Positions 45,463-55,257 of a stretch of 64,000 nucleotides of DNA are shown here, in pieces. Position 1 is the stretch's first letter; each line of letters starts with the position of its first letter. The stretch spans positions 1 through 64,000 of the forward strand of contig JAFKGR010000005.1 in the NCBI GenBank assembly GCA_017307735.1, read 5' to 3'. The notes beneath the pieces are model-generated. The model was not told the DNA's origin and ran no database searches. It saw nothing but the letters and a program-made list of their open reading frames with translations. The translations under genes were made by a program, and so were the position numbers. The DNA is from Chitinophagaceae bacterium. Lineage in GTDB: Bacteria; Bacteroidota; Bacteroidia; Chitinophagales; Chitinophagaceae.

Positions 45463-46878
45463 TCAGTCTTTCTGCATTCGCTGCACAATTTTCAATACCA
45501 TAAAATCTGATGGAAGAATCATGGCAATACCCACTTCAAGGATCATTCGCCCTTCATTGATATCGTGTTCATCCATCGATTCACCCACCCCTATTTTTAC
45601 TAAATAGGCATGTTCAGGAGTCGCCCCCTGAAGTACTCCCTTGTACCAAAATGACATTAAAAACTTTTCAACCAAAAGCTGAATCCTTACCCACGTTTTC
45701 ACATTATTGGGTTCACGAGAGAAAGCTTTCATACATCGTCGCAGGCTGAATTCAATCATAGTAACCGTACGCCGCATAGAAATGTAACGCCAGATATTGT
45801 CATTCCCTGCAAGGGTCCTCGCTCCAATAACCACAGGCCCTTTATTGGGAATCTGTCTGATAACATTGATGGATTTTCCGCTGAATGTATCTGCAATATG
45901 CAACGCCTGGCCTTTTTCATCCATGCCGATAGTCGGGGATATCACTTCGTAGAGAACAATATCTGCCGGTGCTGTCCATACTTTTTTTGTTGCATCATTG
46001 TGTACGTAGGCGCCTGCAATTGCAGACGAAGGCGGGAGTACAACGGTGAATTGTTTTATTTCAGATTCAACCGTCTTTTTTAAATCAGCAGATAAGTCTT
46101 CGACCTGATTTATTTCTGTTTTCAATTTCCCATTCAACGTATAGGAAATTCTGATTGAAGAATCGGGTGACAAAACCGGTAAAGTTGTTTTCAAATAAGG
46201 GTGATAAACTGCCCCATAATTCAGATATTCAGAACCAACATTATCCCTTACACGAAAAGCATCTCTGTTGTCAAAGCAGTCGAGAATAGCAAACCTGTTG
46301 CCCCATTCACCGGCCTGATATAACATGGTTTGGTAAACTTTAGCAGCACCTGCTGCGTCAAGATCTTCAACTTGCGGACAGACCAAAAGTGTAACATCCT
46401 CGCATTGCGTAGCCATGTCTATTCCGGCAAGGAGGTGATCCGCTTCAACCTGTGGTTTTGAAAAATCTCCCACACTGATTATAAAACAAGATCCGCCACC
46501 GTTGGCAAAATACATTTGCAAATGATAATACAATTTGTGAAGAGAAGAAATCGTATCTGTGATCTCAATCGTTCGATTTACAATATGATCGAGAAGATAA
46601 TCCCGGCTTTCTTTGATGGTGACATTGATGTTTGCGACGGGGGCTTTGCCAAAATATTCTTCGTAATCCGCCATTGATGAAATCTTCTGAGGATGGGATA
46701 TTTCTACTGCACGGATCTTCTGAACCGGCAACGGAGCACCGTTTTTCCCTCGTCTCTCTGTGTAACCAATAAATACGGGAACTGCAGTTTCTACGGGAAT
46801 GATTGATGTCGGCAAAGGAGTCCTTTCTCCGGTAGTATGTTGGGTATTATCAGAATCTGCCATTTTTTTTGAATACAT
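45463..46878 (-). CDS. Contractile tail sheath protein (phage/eCIS type), solitary
   Basis: A 471-residue sheath protein. Sheath features are the N-terminal part VPVFIGYTERRG, the insertion-domain middle (DMATQCEDVTLLVCPQVEDL) and the conserved C-terminal domain from about 340: IRQIPNKGPVVIGARTLAG, WRYISMRRTVTMIE, KTWVRIQLLVEKFLMSFW and GVGESMDEHDINEGR. It resembles sheaths of extracellular contractile injection systems. No tube, baseplate, spike or AAA+ gene is near. A second ATG five codons inside (46863, giving MADSD) may be the real start. Confidence 0.85.
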   Translation of the reverse strand: MYSKKMADSDNTQHTTGERTPLPTSIIPVETAVPVFIGYTERRGKNGAPLPVQKIRAVEISHPQKISSMADYEEYFGKAPVANINVTIKESRDYLLDHIVNRTIEITDTISSLHKLYYHLQMYFANGGGSCFIISVGDFSKPQVEADHLLAGIDMATQCEDVTLLVCPQVEDLDAAGAAKVYQTMLYQAGEWGNRFAILDCFDNRDAFRVRDNVGSEYLNYGAVYHPYLKTTLPVLSPDSSIRISYTLNGKLKTEINQVEDLSADLKKTVESEIKQFTVVLPPSSAIAGAYVHNDATKKVWTAPADIVLYEVISPTIGMDEKGQALHIADTFSGKSINVIRQIPNKGPVVIGARTLAGNDNIWRYISMRRTVTMIEFSLRRCMKAFSREPNNVKTWVRIQLLVEKFLMSFWYKGVLQGATPEHAYLVKIGVGESMDEHDINEGRMILEVGIAMILPSDFMVLKIVQRMQKD

Positions 46879-46985
46879 TAAAATTGCAATCGTGACAAAT
46901 TAAAATTATTCGTTGAACAGGATTTACTCAATCCGCAACTTTACCAATAAGGCAGGCACAGAGAATGAATCGTGAAAAAAAATGA

Positions 46986-47798
46986 TTATCCCTTTTTAAA
47001 ATAATTTTCAAAAAATAAAATCTGATACTGAATCGAGTTTTTCCAATATTCCCAGGTATGCGCCCCGGGCCTGCTGATGAAATCATGCGGGATATTTCTC
47101 TCTAAAAGTTTTTCGTGAAGATTGACATTCACCTTGTAAAAAAAATCATCTATCCCACAATCAAAAATCAGGGCGAGGCTGTTTGGTTTCAAAAGGTAAA
47201 CCAGATTGATAACGGTATTGTCGTCCCAATTTTGTTTGTGTGTGGCATAATCACCCAATCTTTTTGCCAAATCCCACTTGAGCGGAAATGGTCGAATGTC
47301 AACCCCGCCACTCATACTGCCGGCAGCGCCATACACATCCTGATGCCTGAATGCCAGATAAAAAGCGCCATGTCCGCCCATACTCAGGCCCGTAATGGCT
47401 CTGCCTTTTCTGTCGTTGATCGTCGAATATTTTTCATCGATCCATTTTACAAGTTCCTTTGAAACGTAGGTCTCATATCGCCATGACGAATCCACCGGGC
47501 TATCCAAATACCAACTGCCGTAATTTCCATCCGGACAAACAAAAATGATTTTGAGGCTATCAGAAAAATCTTTTAATCCAGGAAAACTTTTGATATAGCT
47601 GCTATAATCCCCGCTATAACCGTGAAGCAGGTAAATGACAGGATATTTTATTGATGCCCGGTAAGAATCCGGAAGAATTACAACCGCTTTGATATTTTTT
47701 TCCATCGAGGGGCTGTAAGTCAAAACGGTATCCACTCTTGCCGCCTGAGTAGATAATCCAACGGCGATGGCAAGGAATAAGAACAGCAAACGTCTCAT
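46986..47798 (-). CDS. Secreted esterase (esterase D/antigen 85-like alpha/beta hydrolase)
   Basis: A 270-residue exported hydrolase (signal peptide to about residue 20). The nucleophile elbow GLSMGGHGA holds the catalytic Ser. The oxyanion loop is in YLLHGYSGDYSSY. The later FDCGIDDFF and AHTWEYWKNS hold the Asp and His. Family members include feruloyl esterases and S-formylglutathione hydrolases. It is the gene just before the sheath gene in the minus direction (107 bases apart), but a functional link is not shown. Confidence 0.87.
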   Translation of the reverse strand: MRRLLFLFLAIAVGLSTQAARVDTVLTYSPSMEKNIKAVVILPDSYRASIKYPVIYLLHGYSGDYSSYIKSFPGLKDFSDSLKIIFVCPDGNYGSWYLDSPVDSSWRYETYVSKELVKWIDEKYSTINDRKGRAITGLSMGGHGAFYLAFRHQDVYGAAGSMSGGVDIRPFPLKWDLAKRLGDYATHKQNWDDNTVINLVYLLKPNSLALIFDCGIDDFFYKVNVNLHEKLLERNIPHDFISRPGAHTWEYWKNSIQYQILFFENYFKKG

Positions 47799-47920
47799 TT
47801 TTCATCTTTTGCGAAAGGTAGGAAAAATGAAAAGAATGTTGAATAAGGAATCTGTTGATATTTTCAAAGTGCTTCCGCCACAAATTGTTTAATTAACCAT
47901 TTCCAAAATCCATTTAAACA

Positions 47921-47962
47921 AAAAGAGAGATAACACCGGATTACAGATGCCATCTCTCTTTT
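47921..47962 (-). terminator. Intrinsic terminator after the outer-membrane receptor gene
   Basis: A perfect 11-base inverted repeat (AAAAGAGAGAT with its complement) encloses a 20-base loop, with a T-run following on the minus strand. It lies 20 bases beyond the receptor stop codon. Confidence 0.7.
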
Positions 47963-47981
47963 ATTGCAATTCAAAATTTCC

Positions 47982-50432
47982 TTAATTCTTGCCTACCCTG
48001 TTTTGCTCATCCGATGCACTGCCTGAATCGTACCTCTTCAATCCCTTGATTGCCTTGCCAAAGCTATATTTGAAACTGATACTGAATTTTGGCGCAGGCC
48101 GGGTAACCACACTTCTGATATCAATCCCATTATTGACAATCTGAAATCTTGATTTCTGGCTCTGAAAAATATCTCTTACCGAAAAGCCGACACTTCCCTT
48201 ATCGTGCATCATCTTTTTTTGCAAGGAACCATCCGCACGCCAAATTCTACCAATAGATGCCTGTCCATACACCTGCGGAGTGATATAGAATCCGCTCAGT
48301 TCACCAGACCATCCTTTCCCAAAATCGGCCTGCTCATTTATCTTGGCAGTGTACATCCACTTTGCCGATTTCAAATAATAGTCCGGAGAAATCTGACCTT
48401 CATACTTTTCGTAATCAAGTATCATATCCAGGTTGGTGGCCAAATGCCTTCCGGTTTTCAAATTAATTCCCGAACTAAAAGTAATACCCGACTGGTTGCC
48501 CACATTGTCATTCGTCTGATAAATAATTTTCTTTTGAATATCCTGCCGGATGATTTGCGTAATGGCTTTTGCTGTGTGTGAATAGGAAACCGATGAGTGC
48601 AACAACGACTTAAAATTATGTGTAAGTTCGACCCGGTTGGTAAACTGTGGTTGAAGAAAAACATTGCCGGCCTGATAAGTATATTCATCAATAAAAAAGA
48701 AAAACGGGTTGAGCGATGAATAATCCGGACGCTGGATCCTCCTGCCAAAATTTACTCCAAAAGTATTGTTGTTATCAGCGTTGAAGGTCAGATATGCCGT
48801 TGGAAAAAAATTAAGATAATGCTTGGTAAATGACGAATCTTTTACTACCGCATTTCCCAACTGATGCCCCGAAGACTGCGTATTTTCCGAGCGCAATCCA
48901 ACCTGAAATCCCCATTTTTTAATTTGTTTGTTCCAGGAAATATAAGCGGCCTGGATATTTTCATTGTAAATAAAATGGTTTGATTTGCCGAGATCAGCCT
49001 CCTGATGACCCTGAAAACTGTTTTCATACATTGCATTATTATCTGTCCGCACATGGCTTGCCTTCAGGCCGGTTTGTATTTCTCCGATGTGTTTCAGGGG
49101 AATGATGAAATCTATTTTTCCGGAATATATTTTAATGAGAGACGGAAGATCTCCGGTCAACAATGTTGATGGCCTCTTCTCACTTCCGTCGGGTAAAAAA
49201 TAATTGGTAGCCAGCGACGTCGTCTGTGGATTGTTGTAAACAATATAATCCAGATCTGTAGTCATCTTTGCACCGGATGAATTGAAATTGTGGCGAAGAT
49301 TTGTATTGAAGGAAAGATTTTTTGAAATCTGAATGATCTGACTCTTTGTTGTTATTCCCGAATCACGTTCATTGCTTTGGCCTTTGAACCATGAATCTCC
49401 CCACAGGGTAAAATTATCTTTGTCGTAGAACCCGGTGAATACAAATCCGGCAGTAGTATTTTTCCCGGCATAATAATCCAACCCCAATTTAAGGTTGTTA
49501 TTAATGTCATGGTCTGATTGATGGGTGCTCTGGTCAAACGTTGAAACTATATTCTTCGTTCCAGCGTCTTTAAATGCTCTGAAAAATGTCTGCTCTCTAT
49601 TTGAATTGTCATTGGTGTAACTATAATTACCAAACACATTTACCTTCCCTTTTCTTAAATTGAAATTCAGGTTTCCGTGTCCACTGATTTTGTCTGCATA
49701 ACTTAAGGAAGATGTCAGCGTGCTGTTGAAGCCATCGCTTTTGGTTTTCTTAGTGATAATATTAATAACCCCTGAATTCCCGGCTGCATCATATTTGGCG
49801 GAGGGATTCGTCATGATTTCCAATTGGGACAATGAAGAAGCCGGCAACCCTTTGAGATAGCTCGCCAGATCCGCATTGCTCATGTAAGTCGGGCGGTCAT
49901 CAATTAATACAACCACTCCCGATTTTCCACGCAGGCTGATATTGCCATCCTTATCCACCGTCACTCCCGGAGCCTTTTCCAAAATATCCAAAGCCGAACT
50001 GGTGGCTGCCGAGAGGGATGATGCCACATTAAACACCAGCTTATCTGCCTTGTGTTGAATTAAAGGTCTTTTTGCACTGATGACAATGCCATCGAGCATT
50101 TGTGAGGATTCATGAAGAAATATTTTTCCCAAATTAACATCCTCCGTTTTACCCACACCCAATTCTTCAGTTTGATAATTGCTGTATCCGACAGAGGAAA
50201 TTTCCAGAAAATATTTTCCCGGAGTTACATTTTCAATCCGGAAGGAGCCGTCGGCTGCACTCAATCCCGTTTTTACGATAGACGAATCCTGCACGTTATA
50301 TACCATAATTGAGGCTTCTGCCACTGGTGAATTATTTTTCAGGTTGTACAAATCTCCCCTTATATTTATGCCCTGTGCCCTGATAAAACCGGCAATCAGA
50401 AGGAAGATGCAGAAAAGAAAAAGCTGTTTCAT
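47982..50432 (-). CDS. TonB-receptor-like outer-membrane protein with CarboxypepD_reg domain
   Basis: An 816-residue exported protein (signal peptide 1-20, ending RAQ). An N-terminal carboxypeptidase-regulatory-like beta-sandwich occupies about 23-105, a plug domain (GIVISAKRPLIQHKADKLVFN, then TVDKDGNISLRGKSGVVVLID) about 115-225, and a large barrel the rest. A C-terminal KYSFGKAIKG strand suggests a standard barrel end. Members carry nutrients or take part in assembly; no SusD partner is next to it. The inverted repeat at 50468-50488 lies just upstream. Confidence 0.88.
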   Translation of the reverse strand: MKQLFLFCIFLLIAGFIRAQGINIRGDLYNLKNNSPVAEASIMVYNVQDSSIVKTGLSAADGSFRIENVTPGKYFLEISSVGYSNYQTEELGVGKTEDVNLGKIFLHESSQMLDGIVISAKRPLIQHKADKLVFNVASSLSAATSSALDILEKAPGVTVDKDGNISLRGKSGVVVLIDDRPTYMSNADLASYLKGLPASSLSQLEIMTNPSAKYDAAGNSGVINIITKKTKSDGFNSTLTSSLSYADKISGHGNLNFNLRKGKVNVFGNYSYTNDNSNREQTFFRAFKDAGTKNIVSTFDQSTHQSDHDINNNLKLGLDYYAGKNTTAGFVFTGFYDKDNFTLWGDSWFKGQSNERDSGITTKSQIIQISKNLSFNTNLRHNFNSSGAKMTTDLDYIVYNNPQTTSLATNYFLPDGSEKRPSTLLTGDLPSLIKIYSGKIDFIIPLKHIGEIQTGLKASHVRTDNNAMYENSFQGHQEADLGKSNHFIYNENIQAAYISWNKQIKKWGFQVGLRSENTQSSGHQLGNAVVKDSSFTKHYLNFFPTAYLTFNADNNNTFGVNFGRRIQRPDYSSLNPFFFFIDEYTYQAGNVFLQPQFTNRVELTHNFKSLLHSSVSYSHTAKAITQIIRQDIQKKIIYQTNDNVGNQSGITFSSGINLKTGRHLATNLDMILDYEKYEGQISPDYYLKSAKWMYTAKINEQADFGKGWSGELSGFYITPQVYGQASIGRIWRADGSLQKKMMHDKGSVGFSVRDIFQSQKSRFQIVNNGIDIRSVVTRPAPKFSISFKYSFGKAIKGLKRYDSGSASDEQNRVGKN

Positions 50433-50799
50433 ACTTCAGAAATTTTAATTGCGTTATGCAAAGTTTAGTACTTTGTATCACCGAGTACCTTTTAAAGTTG
50501 TTTGTTGGTTAAATTAACCGGATGAACAGCGCTATTTCCGTGTCAGTGGTACGTTGGAATTTGTATTTGGTTACAATTTTTGAAAAATAATTTTCTGTAA
50601 AAAGTGGGAACTCCTCACTTTTACGCACCTCCGGACAATTACGATAACAGAAAGAAAATTTTAAAAATTCATTGCGACACCGCGATTTAGAATTGCACCA
50701 ATTAATTTTGCATCATACGAGAAAACCGGAAATGTCTTCTCTTATAACGGACACGACAACAATGGAAAGAAAAGCATTCATTTTCTTAATTCTTACTTA
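50433..50799. other. Gene-free divergent intergenic region
   Basis: No gene is supported. The stretch holds the inverted repeat at 50468-50488, an imperfect hairpin at about 50597-50624 and a 12-codon open frame (50762-50800) whose stop abuts the GTG start of the next gene. It probably carries the promoters of both flanking genes. Confidence 0.45.
50468..50488. promoter_or_regulatory. Candidate operator (21-base inverted repeat) upstream of the receptor gene
   Basis: GTACT-N11-AGTAC lies 36 bases upstream of the receptor start codon. Similar GTACT repeats are found near promoters of PadR-type regulators in Bacteroidota (from memory, not checked). No regulator gene is in the neighbourhood. 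Confidence 0.3.
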
Positions 50800-51786
50800 G
50801 TGAAGAGAAGAGCATTTATCATACAAAGAAGGATTATCGAGTTTATTTTCTTTGGTAATTATTTTTATGCTTTATGCGCTTTATCCCTTTCAATCGAATC
50901 ATCTCTTCAGCAATCCATTGGCCTCAACAGAATTTCGTTTTATCTTCTGATGGCAACGGCTACCATTGTTTATTACACCTATGCCTACATGGGTGAAATT
51001 AGTATCAGAATCGCATTTTTGGGAAGGGAGATAAAACTGACGCCACCAGCCAAATACAGCTATTACAACAGAAGGACAAACTGGTACCATAGCAATGACA
51101 GGCTCTTGAATATTACACAGGTGATTTACCTGGTCATCGCTTTCCTTTGCATACTGGAATTAATTTTTCTGGAATATCACCACATTTTTTCTCTCCATCT
51201 TTCCGAATGGCTTTTGTTGTTTTCAGTTCCGGCAGTAGCGTTGCTTTATTATGGAAATGCTTATTTCCCCGTATTCAAAATCAATCTGAGGAGGTCCGGA
51301 TGGATGAAACCTTTTGTAGTGGGTTTTGTATGGGCAGGCGCTGTAACGCTTTACCCACCCATGTTTCATCAGTGGCAACACGATTTACACTATACCTTTA
51401 ATTTTCTGGTATTCTGGCTTTTCATAAAAAACTGGATGTATGTGGCCGTATTGGCTATCATGTTTGATATTAAAGATTATGCGGATGATGCCAACGGAAT
51501 GGTAAAAACTTTTGTAGTCAGGGTCGGATTAAGAAAAACTATCTTTTTCATTCTGCTTCCTTTGATAATAATCGGGCTTTTGTCTTTTACCATTTTTGCC
51601 ATTAATTCTTCTTTCAGTTTACCTCATTATCTGATCAATCTGATTCCCTTCATTCTGCTTTTAATTGTGGCATATTCCATGCACAGACGGAGGTCCATCC
51701 TTTATTATCTTGTCATTATTGACGGGCTCATGTTGGTAAAGGGGATTTGCGGAATTGCCGGAGCCTTGCTTTTTTACAAATCCTGA
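50800..51786 (+). CDS. Polytopic membrane protein, UbiA-prenyltransferase-like
   Basis: A 328-residue protein with about eight hydrophobic helices (for example LLFSVPAVALLYYGNAYF and IIFFILLPLIIIGLLSF). A cytoplasmic motif FDIKDYADDANGM sits where the second Asp-rich motif of UbiA-type enzymes lies. The first Asp motif is not clear, so the enzyme activity is uncertain. The start is taken as GTG at 50800 since no ATG precedes it in frame; a later ATG is possible. It may convert a polyprenyl or lipid substrate. Confidence 0.55.
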   Translation: MKRRAFIIQRRIIEFIFFGNYFYALCALSLSIESSLQQSIGLNRISFYLLMATATIVYYTYAYMGEISIRIAFLGREIKLTPPAKYSYYNRRTNWYHSNDRLLNITQVIYLVIAFLCILELIFLEYHHIFSLHLSEWLLLFSVPAVALLYYGNAYFPVFKINLRRSGWMKPFVVGFVWAGAVTLYPPMFHQWQHDLHYTFNFLVFWLFIKNWMYVAVLAIMFDIKDYADDANGMVKTFVVRVGLRKTIFFILLPLIIIGLLSFTIFAINSSFSLPHYLINLIPFILLLIVAYSMHRRRSILYYLVIIDGLMLVKGICGIAGALLFYKS

Positions 51787-52027
51787 TCAGGAAGAATTTA
51801 TTGCAGTTTATTCAAATATCCATAGTTAAGAAAGGACAAAACGGTTTTACAATTACTGGAAATAACTTTTACGATTTCCGGTTTTTCAAGATTTTTTCTG
51901 CTCATGCGAAGATTTTTGGCAGAACAATTTTTTCAATGCATGAATTGGCCCAATCAGTGATTTGTGGTAAGTTTTTTGTGTTTGTATCTTTTACAAGCGT
52001 CAAAATAAATTTGCTCTGTTTTAAACT

Positions 52028-52642
52028 ATGACAAAAGATTTTTGGAACGACCGTTTCGGTCAAAAAGAATTCGTTTACGGCGAAGCACCCAATGAATATT
52101 TAAAAGACAAACTCAAAAATCTGACACCCGGAAAAATTTTATTGCCGGCAGATGGCGAGGGAAGAAATGGCGTGTATGCGGCTACGTTAGGCTGGAAAGT
52201 TTCCTGCTTTGACCCAAGTATCGAAGGAAAAAAGAAAGCAGAAGCACTCGCCGCCAAAAACAAAGTTTCCATTGATTACAAAATATCGGATGCAGAAAAC
52301 GCTGGTTATCCCAAAGAATCCTTTGATGCAATGGCGCTGATCTTTTCTCATTTTCCCGAAGAGAAGAGAACCGGATGGCACAAGCATTTCAGTTCTTTTT
52401 TAAAAACAGGCGGAGCTTTGATTGTTGAGGTTTTCAGTAAAAAACAATTGGAATATCAGAAAAAGAATCCCACTGCCGGCGGGCCAAAAGAACTCAATAT
52501 GCTTTATGATCTTGAACGGTTAAAAAAAGATTTTCCCGGATATACTTTTAAAGAAGCCTATGAAACCGAAACAGAACTCCATGAGGGCAAGTACCATGAA
52601 GGCAAAGGTTCCGTGATCAGGATATTTGCAATCAAAAATTAA
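52028..52642 (+). CDS. Class I SAM-dependent methyltransferase
   Basis: A 204-residue enzyme with the SAM motif ILLPADGEGRNGVYAATLGW at about 38-57, followed by a CFDPS strand-2 acidic end and an IFSHFPEEKRTGW segment. It resembles the TehB/TPMT-like small-molecule methyltransferases. The substrate is unknown. Its stop lies 4 bases from the stop of the convergent rmuC. Confidence 0.82.
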   Translation: MTKDFWNDRFGQKEFVYGEAPNEYLKDKLKNLTPGKILLPADGEGRNGVYAATLGWKVSCFDPSIEGKKKAEALAAKNKVSIDYKISDAENAGYPKESFDAMALIFSHFPEEKRTGWHKHFSSFLKTGGALIVEVFSKKQLEYQKKNPTAGGPKELNMLYDLERLKKDFPGYTFKEAYETETELHEGKYHEGKGSVIRIFAIKN

Positions 52643-52646
52643 ACGA

Positions 52647-54314
52647 TTACGCATCAGCGGATTCTCCTTTTTCTTCTGTTGCATCGTCGTCCGTGGAAAA
52701 TCCATCCAAACCTCTCACGGCGGTGTCGACAGTATTGAGATCGGGAATGTCTTTATTCATCAGCGTACCGCCAATTTCTTTCAGTTTTTTGACCTGAGGA
52801 ATAAATCTGCTTTCAAGAGAACCGACTGCTTTATTGTAATTCTGCGTTGCGGCATTCAGGTTATTACCCACTGCAGCAATGTGCTGAACCAGTGTCGTTA
52901 CCCGGTTATAAAGTTCTACGCCCGCATCTCTGATCTGATAAATATTTTTTGCAATACTCACCTGTTGCCAACTGAATGCAATCGTACGCAACATGGTGAT
53001 GAGTGTTGTGGGTGTTGCAAAAATTATTTTATTGTTCATGCCATCTTCTATCAATGTGCGATCCACCTCGAGTGCTGCGCCGAACGATGATTCAATTTGC
53101 AAATACAGGATCACATAATCAGGTGAATCGCCGAACTGGCTCCAGTAAGCTTTTGCACTTAATTGTTTTAAATGTTCCCTGACTGCAGTTGCATGTTTTT
53201 CAATCAGCCGTTTCTTTTCTGATTCATCCACCGTCTCAAAAGCCTGCATATACGAGGCCAGCGGTACTTTTGCATCCACAATCACACGCCTTTGCCCCGG
53301 CAATTTCACAATCAGATCAGGACGAAGCCGCCCGTCGTCTGTTGTCAGGGAAACCTGTTCGTCAAAATCACAGAAATCATTCATCCCTGAAAATTCCACC
53401 ACTCTTCTCAATCCGATTTCACCATATTTACCTCGTACAGATGAAGTTTTCAAAGCGGTTACTAAAGAATTAGTTTCTTTTTGTAATTTTTCCGTAGTCC
53501 CTTTTACCCCATCCAGAAATTCCCTGATTTGAGAATAAGCACCAACCCTCGCTTTTTCCAGATCCTGGATCTTGGTATCAAACTTCGAAAGGCTTTCACT
53601 CAAAGGCTTTACCATAGAATCAATGGCTTGCTGGCGTTTGTCCAGGTCCGTTTTTGATTCCGTTAAATGTTTTTCCAGCGCCGTTTTTGCGAGTAACAAA
53701 AATGACTGGTTGTTATTTTTTAATGCATCCGAAGAAAGTGAATTAAATGCCTCTTTCAATGCGGTATTTGTATCGGCAACAAATTTTTTCTGCTCTTCAA
53801 TGGCTTTCAACGATTCCTGATATTTGGCTGAAAGATCGGCGTTCGTTGTTTTGATTTCGGTCAATTCCTCCTGCAGGGATTCAATATTTGATTTATACTT
53901 TTCAACCTCCGAATTGAAATCTTCAATCGAATGATTCGCTTCTCTCAATTCAGTTTCAGCTTTTGTTTTCAACGATTCTACGGAAACAATCGATTGATTA
54001 ATTTTTGAAAGTTGGTCTTTGACACCAGCCAGTTCCTCCTTTTGAAGGTTAAATTGTTTTTCAGTTTCTGCAGCCTTTGTCTCGAATCTGACCCGCTCCT
54101 TCTGTTCAGCCTGCAATTCGGAATTTGTTGAAGTCAGTGACTGCTGTGTGCTCAGAAGTGATTCCTTTGCCTGAGTATGCAAATTCTTTTCATTTTCCAA
54201 TTGTGCCTGAAGTTCACCCACTCTTTTTGCAGATTGTCCTTTCAGAAACAAATAGGCAATGATAATTCCTGTGATGAGTCCAATAATGCCGGTTATGATT
54301 GCAGAAGCTTCCAT
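52647..54314 (-). CDS. rmuC: DNA recombination protein RmuC
   Basis: A 555-residue protein with one N-terminal membrane helix (about 4-22), a long coiled coil to about residue 190 and the conserved RmuC nuclease-like domain from about 230 to 510 (KTSSVRGKYGEIGLRRVVEF, VIVDAKVPLASYMQAFE, DYVILYLQIESSF). RmuC limits inversions and recombination at repeats. The end is acidic and low-complexity. It stands downstream of the RQC-HRDC gene in the same direction. Confidence 0.92.
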   Translation of the reverse strand: MEASAIITGIIGLITGIIIAYLFLKGQSAKRVGELQAQLENEKNLHTQAKESLLSTQQSLTSTNSELQAEQKERVRFETKAAETEKQFNLQKEELAGVKDQLSKINQSIVSVESLKTKAETELREANHSIEDFNSEVEKYKSNIESLQEELTEIKTTNADLSAKYQESLKAIEEQKKFVADTNTALKEAFNSLSSDALKNNNQSFLLLAKTALEKHLTESKTDLDKRQQAIDSMVKPLSESLSKFDTKIQDLEKARVGAYSQIREFLDGVKGTTEKLQKETNSLVTALKTSSVRGKYGEIGLRRVVEFSGMNDFCDFDEQVSLTTDDGRLRPDLIVKLPGQRRVIVDAKVPLASYMQAFETVDESEKKRLIEKHATAVREHLKQLSAKAYWSQFGDSPDYVILYLQIESSFGAALEVDRTLIEDGMNNKIIFATPTTLITMLRTIAFSWQQVSIAKNIYQIRDAGVELYNRVTTLVQHIAAVGNNLNAATQNYNKAVGSLESRFIPQVKKLKEIGGTLMNKDIPDLNTVDTAVRGLDGFSTDDDATEEKGESADA

Positions 54315-54468
54315 CTTAATTTTAAAGTTTGATTCTTGTTTCTTTTCTCAGGAAATGACCAAAGTTAACATTGTATCCATTGATAAATATCCGATAAAAT
54401 ACCATCACCCGCGTTCCACTTAACCACAAAAGATCATTAAAGAAAAAGAAATATTATTTTAAAAAAAT

Positions 54469-55110
54469 TCATCCATTTATTGGTTGTTGCCCAACGTGCT
54501 TATTTATCACTTCGAGAAAAAGAACGCCGTGCTTTTCTACAAATTTGTCGCCGACTCCTTTTATACTGATCAATAATTGCGTATTAGTAGGTTTTTCAAA
54601 ACATATCTCCCGTAGAGTTTGATCATTGCAGACCACGTAAGGTGGCAGTTCATGCTTAAGGGCAATATCCCGTCTCAACCCTTTCAATTCTAAAAAAAGA
54701 TTCTTTTCCAATTCATTCATCTCAGGAATTTCGTTATCGATGATTACATCCATGATTGTAATATGTGTAGGGCATTTCCCTTCCAAATAAACCTTCCCAT
54801 TATCAGTGATCTTAAGGACAGGCATGTTTTCAAAATCTGCAGATGCATTTTCATATTTAATAAGGCCTGCCGTTGCAAGGATTTCTATAATCTTTGAAAG
54901 CTGATTCGACGAAAAGGAAGAGAGGACAGAAAAAGTGTGTAGTTTGTTAAGATGATATTCGATAGCAAATGTGGATTTGGTTCCACGTAAAACAGAAATG
55001 GTTCTTTTTGCCCCTAAGAAAAATGGGAGTTCCGTCAGGCAGAATAAAATGATTTTTGTTACTGAAGCCTCATAATCAGAAATAATGTTTTGAATAAGCG
55101 TCTTGTCCAT
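54469..55110 (-). CDS. Stand-alone RQC-HRDC protein (RecQ C-terminus without helicase)
   Basis: A 213-residue protein with two DNA-binding domains of RecQ helicases and nothing else. Residues about 15-112 align with the RQC winged helix (GAKRTISVLRGTKST, LSSFSSNQLSKIIEILATAGL, LKITDNGKVYLEGK). Residues about 132-206 are an HRDC domain (EKNLFLELKGLRRDIA, PPYVVCNDQTLREIC, LLISIKGVGDKFVEKHG). The helicase core is absent. An ATG lies at a clean start and no frame remnants are seen upstream. It is 147 bases from jetD, on the same strand, so it may belong to the Wadjet operon. Confidence 0.8.
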   Translation of the reverse strand: MDKTLIQNIISDYEASVTKIILFCLTELPFFLGAKRTISVLRGTKSTFAIEYHLNKLHTFSVLSSFSSNQLSKIIEILATAGLIKYENASADFENMPVLKITDNGKVYLEGKCPTHITIMDVIIDNEIPEMNELEKNLFLELKGLRRDIALKHELPPYVVCNDQTLREICFEKPTNTQLLISIKGVGDKFVEKHGVLFLEVINKHVGQQPING

Positions 55111-55257
55111 GATAATCAGGTTTTCGTGAAGGCGTTATGTTCAAAATGAGTCAAATTCAAATATAAATAAAATGATTCATATAAGGTCAACTGCAAGATC
55201 AACATTGATTTGTCCTACTGACTCATTACAAGGTGAAAAAAATATTTCTGAATAGAA

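Noticed and set aside
38295..46878. Holin-like gene plus tail sheath gene as a prophage
   Set aside because: They are 7 kb apart with housekeeping genes between and no integrase, capsid, terminase or portal. The holin-like family is chromosomal in Bacteroidota.
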